Part shown: piece by piece, positions 61,514 through 64,000 of the stretch | Position numbering within the stretch: the first letter of the stretch is position 1 | Layout of the letters: every line of letters begins with the position of its first letter | Assembly: GCA_029866025.1 (NCBI GenBank) | Contig: JARXAD010000012.1 | Location: forward strand, 62,001-126,000 | DNA from: Vampirovibrionales bacterium | GTDB taxonomy: Bacteria > Cyanobacteriota > Vampirovibrionia > Vampirovibrionales > Vampirovibrionaceae | Reading direction: 5' to 3' | Length of the DNA stretch: 64,000 nt | Notes under the pieces: generated by a model | Databases searched by the model: none | The model's input: the letters and a program-made list of their open reading frames with translations, nothing else | Told to the model about the DNA's origin: nothing | Position numbers and translations under genes: made by a program

Positions 61514-62887
61514 CTAAGCCACATCCTGCCACACGGCTGGGTTGTTCAGCACGTCTCGGCGCAGCTCACCTTCACTGGCGGCCACAATGGCGGCAACGGT
61601 GACGCTGCTAATCACATTCACCACAGTGCGGCACATATCCAACACGCGATCAATGGACCACAACAACGCCATCCCCCCAGCAAATTTGGCCAGGGTAAAG
61701 CCATCACCCAGGCTGCCTAAAATCAGACTCATGGTAATCAGGCCCGCACTGGGCACAGCCGCTGCTGCTACCGAAGCAATGATGGAGAGCACGATAATCA
61801 TCACCACCATCCACGGCTCAATGGCAATTTGGTAGGCCTGCAATAAAAACATGACGGCCACCACCTGAAACATGGTGGTAGCGGTTTTGTTAATACTGGC
61901 CCCCGTGGGCAACACAAAACTGCCCACCCGGTTACTAATACCGGCGCGCAGTTCGCAATTGGCAATGGTAATGGGCAAAGTGGCGCTACTGCTGGCCGTT
62001 CCAAAGGCCACCAACATGGCTTCCGAAATGGCTCGATACAGATGGATGGCATCCACGCGGCCAAACACCTGCAAAAATACTGGGAAGACAATGACTATTT
62101 GAATGAGTAAGCCGGTAATAATGACGCCTGCAAAGGGTAGCAGCCTCACAAAGGCATCGGTGCCACTGGTAGCCACTGTAAAAAAGGTGAGGGCAAAGAC
62201 ACCGGGAACGGCCATCATCATCACCCAGTCCGTCAGCTTCATGGTGGCGGTAAACAGGGATTCAAAAAAGGCAATGAGGGGCTTGCCCGCGGGCCCAATA
62301 AAACTAAGAGCAAAACCCAAGGCCAGCGTGTACACAATGGCAGGCACCAAGTTGTTACCACTCAAGGCTTCCAGAGGATTGATGGGAATCATTTCCAGCA
62401 CCAATTGGCTAATGGGCTTGGGGGCCACGTTTAAATCTTCGGCGGTTAACTGGGTTTGCTGATGATTGAGACTGACGGATTGGGTCAAAATTTCGGTGCT
62501 CGCAATATGTTCGTGCATGCCTTTGCCGGGCTGAACCACCCATGCTAAGCCAGCCCCAATGGCAGCGGCAATCAACATAAAAGTGACAAACAGGGCAAAC
62601 ACTTTACCGCCCATTCGCCCTAATTGACGGGTATCTTTTAGCGACGACACCCCAACAATCAGTGAACTCACCACCAGCGGAATCACAATCATGGTAATGA
62701 GGCGAATGAAGACCTCCCCTGAAAACTCGAAGAACTGAAGCATAAACAGGCCACGGGGGTCTTCTACCCAATGGCGGTTGTAAAACAAGCTACCCAAAGT
62801 AAAACCCAGCACAATGGCAATAAGAATTTGCCAATGGCGCTTAACACCAAAGAAAACAGCCATGAGTAGTTTAATGAAAAAATTCAT
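61514..62887 (-). CDS. dicarboxylate/amino acid:cation symporter (DAACS family)
   Basis: Inner-membrane sodium- or proton-coupled carrier related to GltP/DctA. About eight helices with re-entrant loops are visible. Family motifs: LITMIVIPLVVSSLIVGVSS, the Ser-rich loop AFGTASSSATLPITIANCEL, and FVLPTGASINKTATTMFQ with the NKT-type cation site. The C-terminal segment SVAAAAVPSAGLITMSLILG and DRVLDMCRTVVNVISS also fits. Length 457 is normal. Substrate (glutamate, aspartate, C4-dicarboxylate) cannot be told by eye. Confidence 0.92.
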   Translation of the reverse strand: MNFFIKLLMAVFFGVKRHWQILIAIVLGFTLGSLFYNRHWVEDPRGLFMLQFFEFSGEVFIRLITMIVIPLVVSSLIVGVSSLKDTRQLGRMGGKVFALFVTFMLIAAAIGAGLAWVVQPGKGMHEHIASTEILTQSVSLNHQQTQLTAEDLNVAPKPISQLVLEMIPINPLEALSGNNLVPAIVYTLALGFALSFIGPAGKPLIAFFESLFTATMKLTDWVMMMAVPGVFALTFFTVATSGTDAFVRLLPFAGVIITGLLIQIVIVFPVFLQVFGRVDAIHLYRAISEAMLVAFGTASSSATLPITIANCELRAGISNRVGSFVLPTGASINKTATTMFQVVAVMFLLQAYQIAIEPWMVVMIIVLSIIASVAAAAVPSAGLITMSLILGSLGDGFTLAKFAGGMALLWSIDRVLDMCRTVVNVISSVTVAAIVAASEGELRRDVLNNPAVWQDVA

Positions 62888-63098
62888 ACGTCAGTCCCAA
62901 TGATTGAACAGGACCCCAGTATACCAGTATTTGCAAAACCGATTCGGCTTTTGAGGGTTGTGTTTTGAGTGCTGGGTAAAAATCAGCCTGTCCCCTCCTT
63001 CGGGGGATGACCTTCTGGCCTGTCTTCGCTAAGGTTACAGTCTGGCTTATCGATACTTTAAATGTGTTGGAAATACACTTTTTAAAAGGTTCTTTTCC
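62888..63098. other. divergent intergenic region
   Basis: About 210 bp between the symporter and the hydroxylase gene. It contains a short hairpin CCCC-TCCTTC-GGGG near 62994. Promoters for both genes should lie here; none stands out clearly. Confidence 0.4.
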
Positions 63099-64000
63099 AT
63101 GGTTCCACTGACCCGTGTTGCTGATTTTACGTTTTTAGACGACCACTTGCGTCGGTTTGTGGTGCCTCAGCAGTATGAGGACTATACCCCTACCGACCAC
63201 GACACGTGGCGACGCATTATGAGCTTATTGCACCCCATTTGGCTGGAGTGCGCCCACTCCGACTTTTTAGCCGGGCTAGAACAAACCGGCATTTCGCTGG
63301 ATGCGATTCCCCACATTGAAGCCATTGATACGTGTTTGCAAACGGTGGGTTGGCATGCCGTAACAGTGGATGGCTATGTGCCCCCTGAAGTGTTTATGGG
63401 CCTGCAAGTGCGGCAAATCATTCCCATTGCGCGAGACATACGCTGCCCGCAGCATTTGGAATACACCCCTGCCCCCGACATTGTGCACGAAGCCGCCGCC
63501 CATGTGCCCATGCTCATTAACCCAGACTACAGCCGTATTGTGCAGCGTTTTGGGGATTTATCCCTGCGGGCTGGCTTTAACGACTACGATCAAGAAGTGT
63601 ACGAGGCCGTTCGAGTCCTGTCTGATATTAAAGAAGACCGGAACGCGACGCCTGGCGACATTGCCGCGGCGGAAGCCAAATTAATGGCCGTCACCCAAGA
63701 TTCCAGACACAGCACCGAGCCCAGCAGCAACGGGAAAATGCTCACGCGCTTGTACTGGTGGACCATTGAATATGGGTTGGTGGGAGAAGACTTTGATGAT
63801 CTAAAAATCTACGGCGCAGGGTTACTCTCTTCCGTTAGCGAAAGTGCCAACGCCCTGCGCGGCCCCGAAAACGGCGGCCCCGAACTGGTGCCGCTGGATG
63901 CATCAGCCTTTCATTTGGATTTCGACATTACTCGTCCTCAGCCCCAGTTATTTGTGGCCCCGTGTTTTGAGGCTATTAATGACCTACTGACGGAGTTTGA
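63099..64000 (+). CDS. aromatic amino acid hydroxylase, long type (partial)
   Basis: Pterin- and iron-dependent hydroxylase of the phenylalanine 4-hydroxylase family. It is open to the window end, so it is missing from the ORF track. AAAGG lies upstream of the ATG at 63099. Iron ligands: His130 and His135 in PAPDIVHEAAAHVPML, and Glu224 in LYWWTIEYGLVGEDFDD. YGAGLLSSVSES is the following conserved strand. About 50 extra residues between the His pair and Glu mark the long bacterial form (about 580 residues expected). Likely makes tyrosine from phenylalanine. Confidence 0.88.
   Translation, partial: MVPLTRVADFTFLDDHLRRFVVPQQYEDYTPTDHDTWRRIMSLLHPIWLECAHSDFLAGLEQTGISLDAIPHIEAIDTCLQTVGWHAVTVDGYVPPEVFMGLQVRQIIPIARDIRCPQHLEYTPAPDIVHEAAAHVPMLINPDYSRIVQRFGDLSLRAGFNDYDQEVYEAVRVLSDIKEDRNATPGDIAAAEAKLMAVTQDSRHSTEPSSNGKMLTRLYWWTIEYGLVGEDFDDLKIYGAGLLSSVSESANALRGPENGGPELVPLDASAFHLDFDITRPQPQLFVAPCFEAINDLLTEF

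Overview
The window looks like a chromosomal piece of a motile, Gram-negative-type bacterium. FlgI P-ring protein, two flagellar clusters, type IV pilus assembly proteins and an MlaE-type permease all imply an outer membrane. No IS element, prophage or CRISPR array is visible. The overall mix fits a non-photosynthetic relative of Cyanobacteria (Vampirovibrionia/Melainabacteria). That placement is an inference from gene content and the many lineage-specific small proteins, not from a database search.

Layout. 1-6.1 kb (minus strand): flagellar rod/hook-filament operon flgI-flgJ-flgM-like-flgN-flgK-flgL, then tRNA-Ala. 6.4-15.1 kb (minus): the end of the spc and the alpha ribosomal cluster, rpsE-rpmD-rplO-secY-adk-map-infA-rpmJ-rpsM-rpsK-rpsD-rpoA-rplQ, which starts abruptly at rpsE. 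15.3-20.8 kb: a metallophosphoesterase, a repeat-rich gap, an unknown protein, and a PilM-PilN fusion with PilO. 20.8-24.7 kb: riboflavin genes ribE, ribBA and ribH, with two small accessory genes between them. 24.7-39.4 kb: mixed housekeeping genes (ilvE, mlaE, rhodanese, folC, nucleoside transporter, trxB, YitT, metG, pheA, SPFH protein) interleaved with lineage-specific genes, including a divergent subtilisin-like protease and an EF-hand protein. 39.7-45.4 kb (minus): fliF-fliG-fliH-fliI. 45.6-64 kb: a zinc-ribbon/RGG-repeat protein, split L-serine dehydratase, MtaB, an ATPase/LuxR regulatory pair, a radical SAM protein, a 2-oxoglutarate oxygenase, a diguanylate cyclase, a TPR protein, a dicarboxylate-type symporter, and the first 300 codons of an aromatic amino acid hydroxylase that runs off the end.

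The most unusual signal is a set of small, unrelated proteins carrying a short N-terminal motif of the form [V/P][R/Q]FG. In two of them (22440-22693, 53097-53469) the gene is out of frame exactly at a simple sequence repeat lying next to or encoding this motif: a GTTCG pentanucleotide x4 and a C9 tract. A third short gene (61044-61368) is broken the same way at a G8 tract. In all three, removing exactly one repeat unit restores one continuous protein. A fourth gene (31745-32050) carries the same pentanucleotide at three copies and is in frame. This suggests a family of phase-variable, N-terminally tagged accessory proteins. Several of these genes are inserted tail-to-tail with, and overlapping the stop codon of, a housekeeping gene. 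A longer protein (16812-17927) carries several internal RFG/RFSG motifs, and the subtilase begins with a related LRFSAQ sequence.

Limits: all calls are made by eye from sequence. Homopolymer frameshifts could be sequencing errors, although the pentanucleotide case is harder to explain that way.
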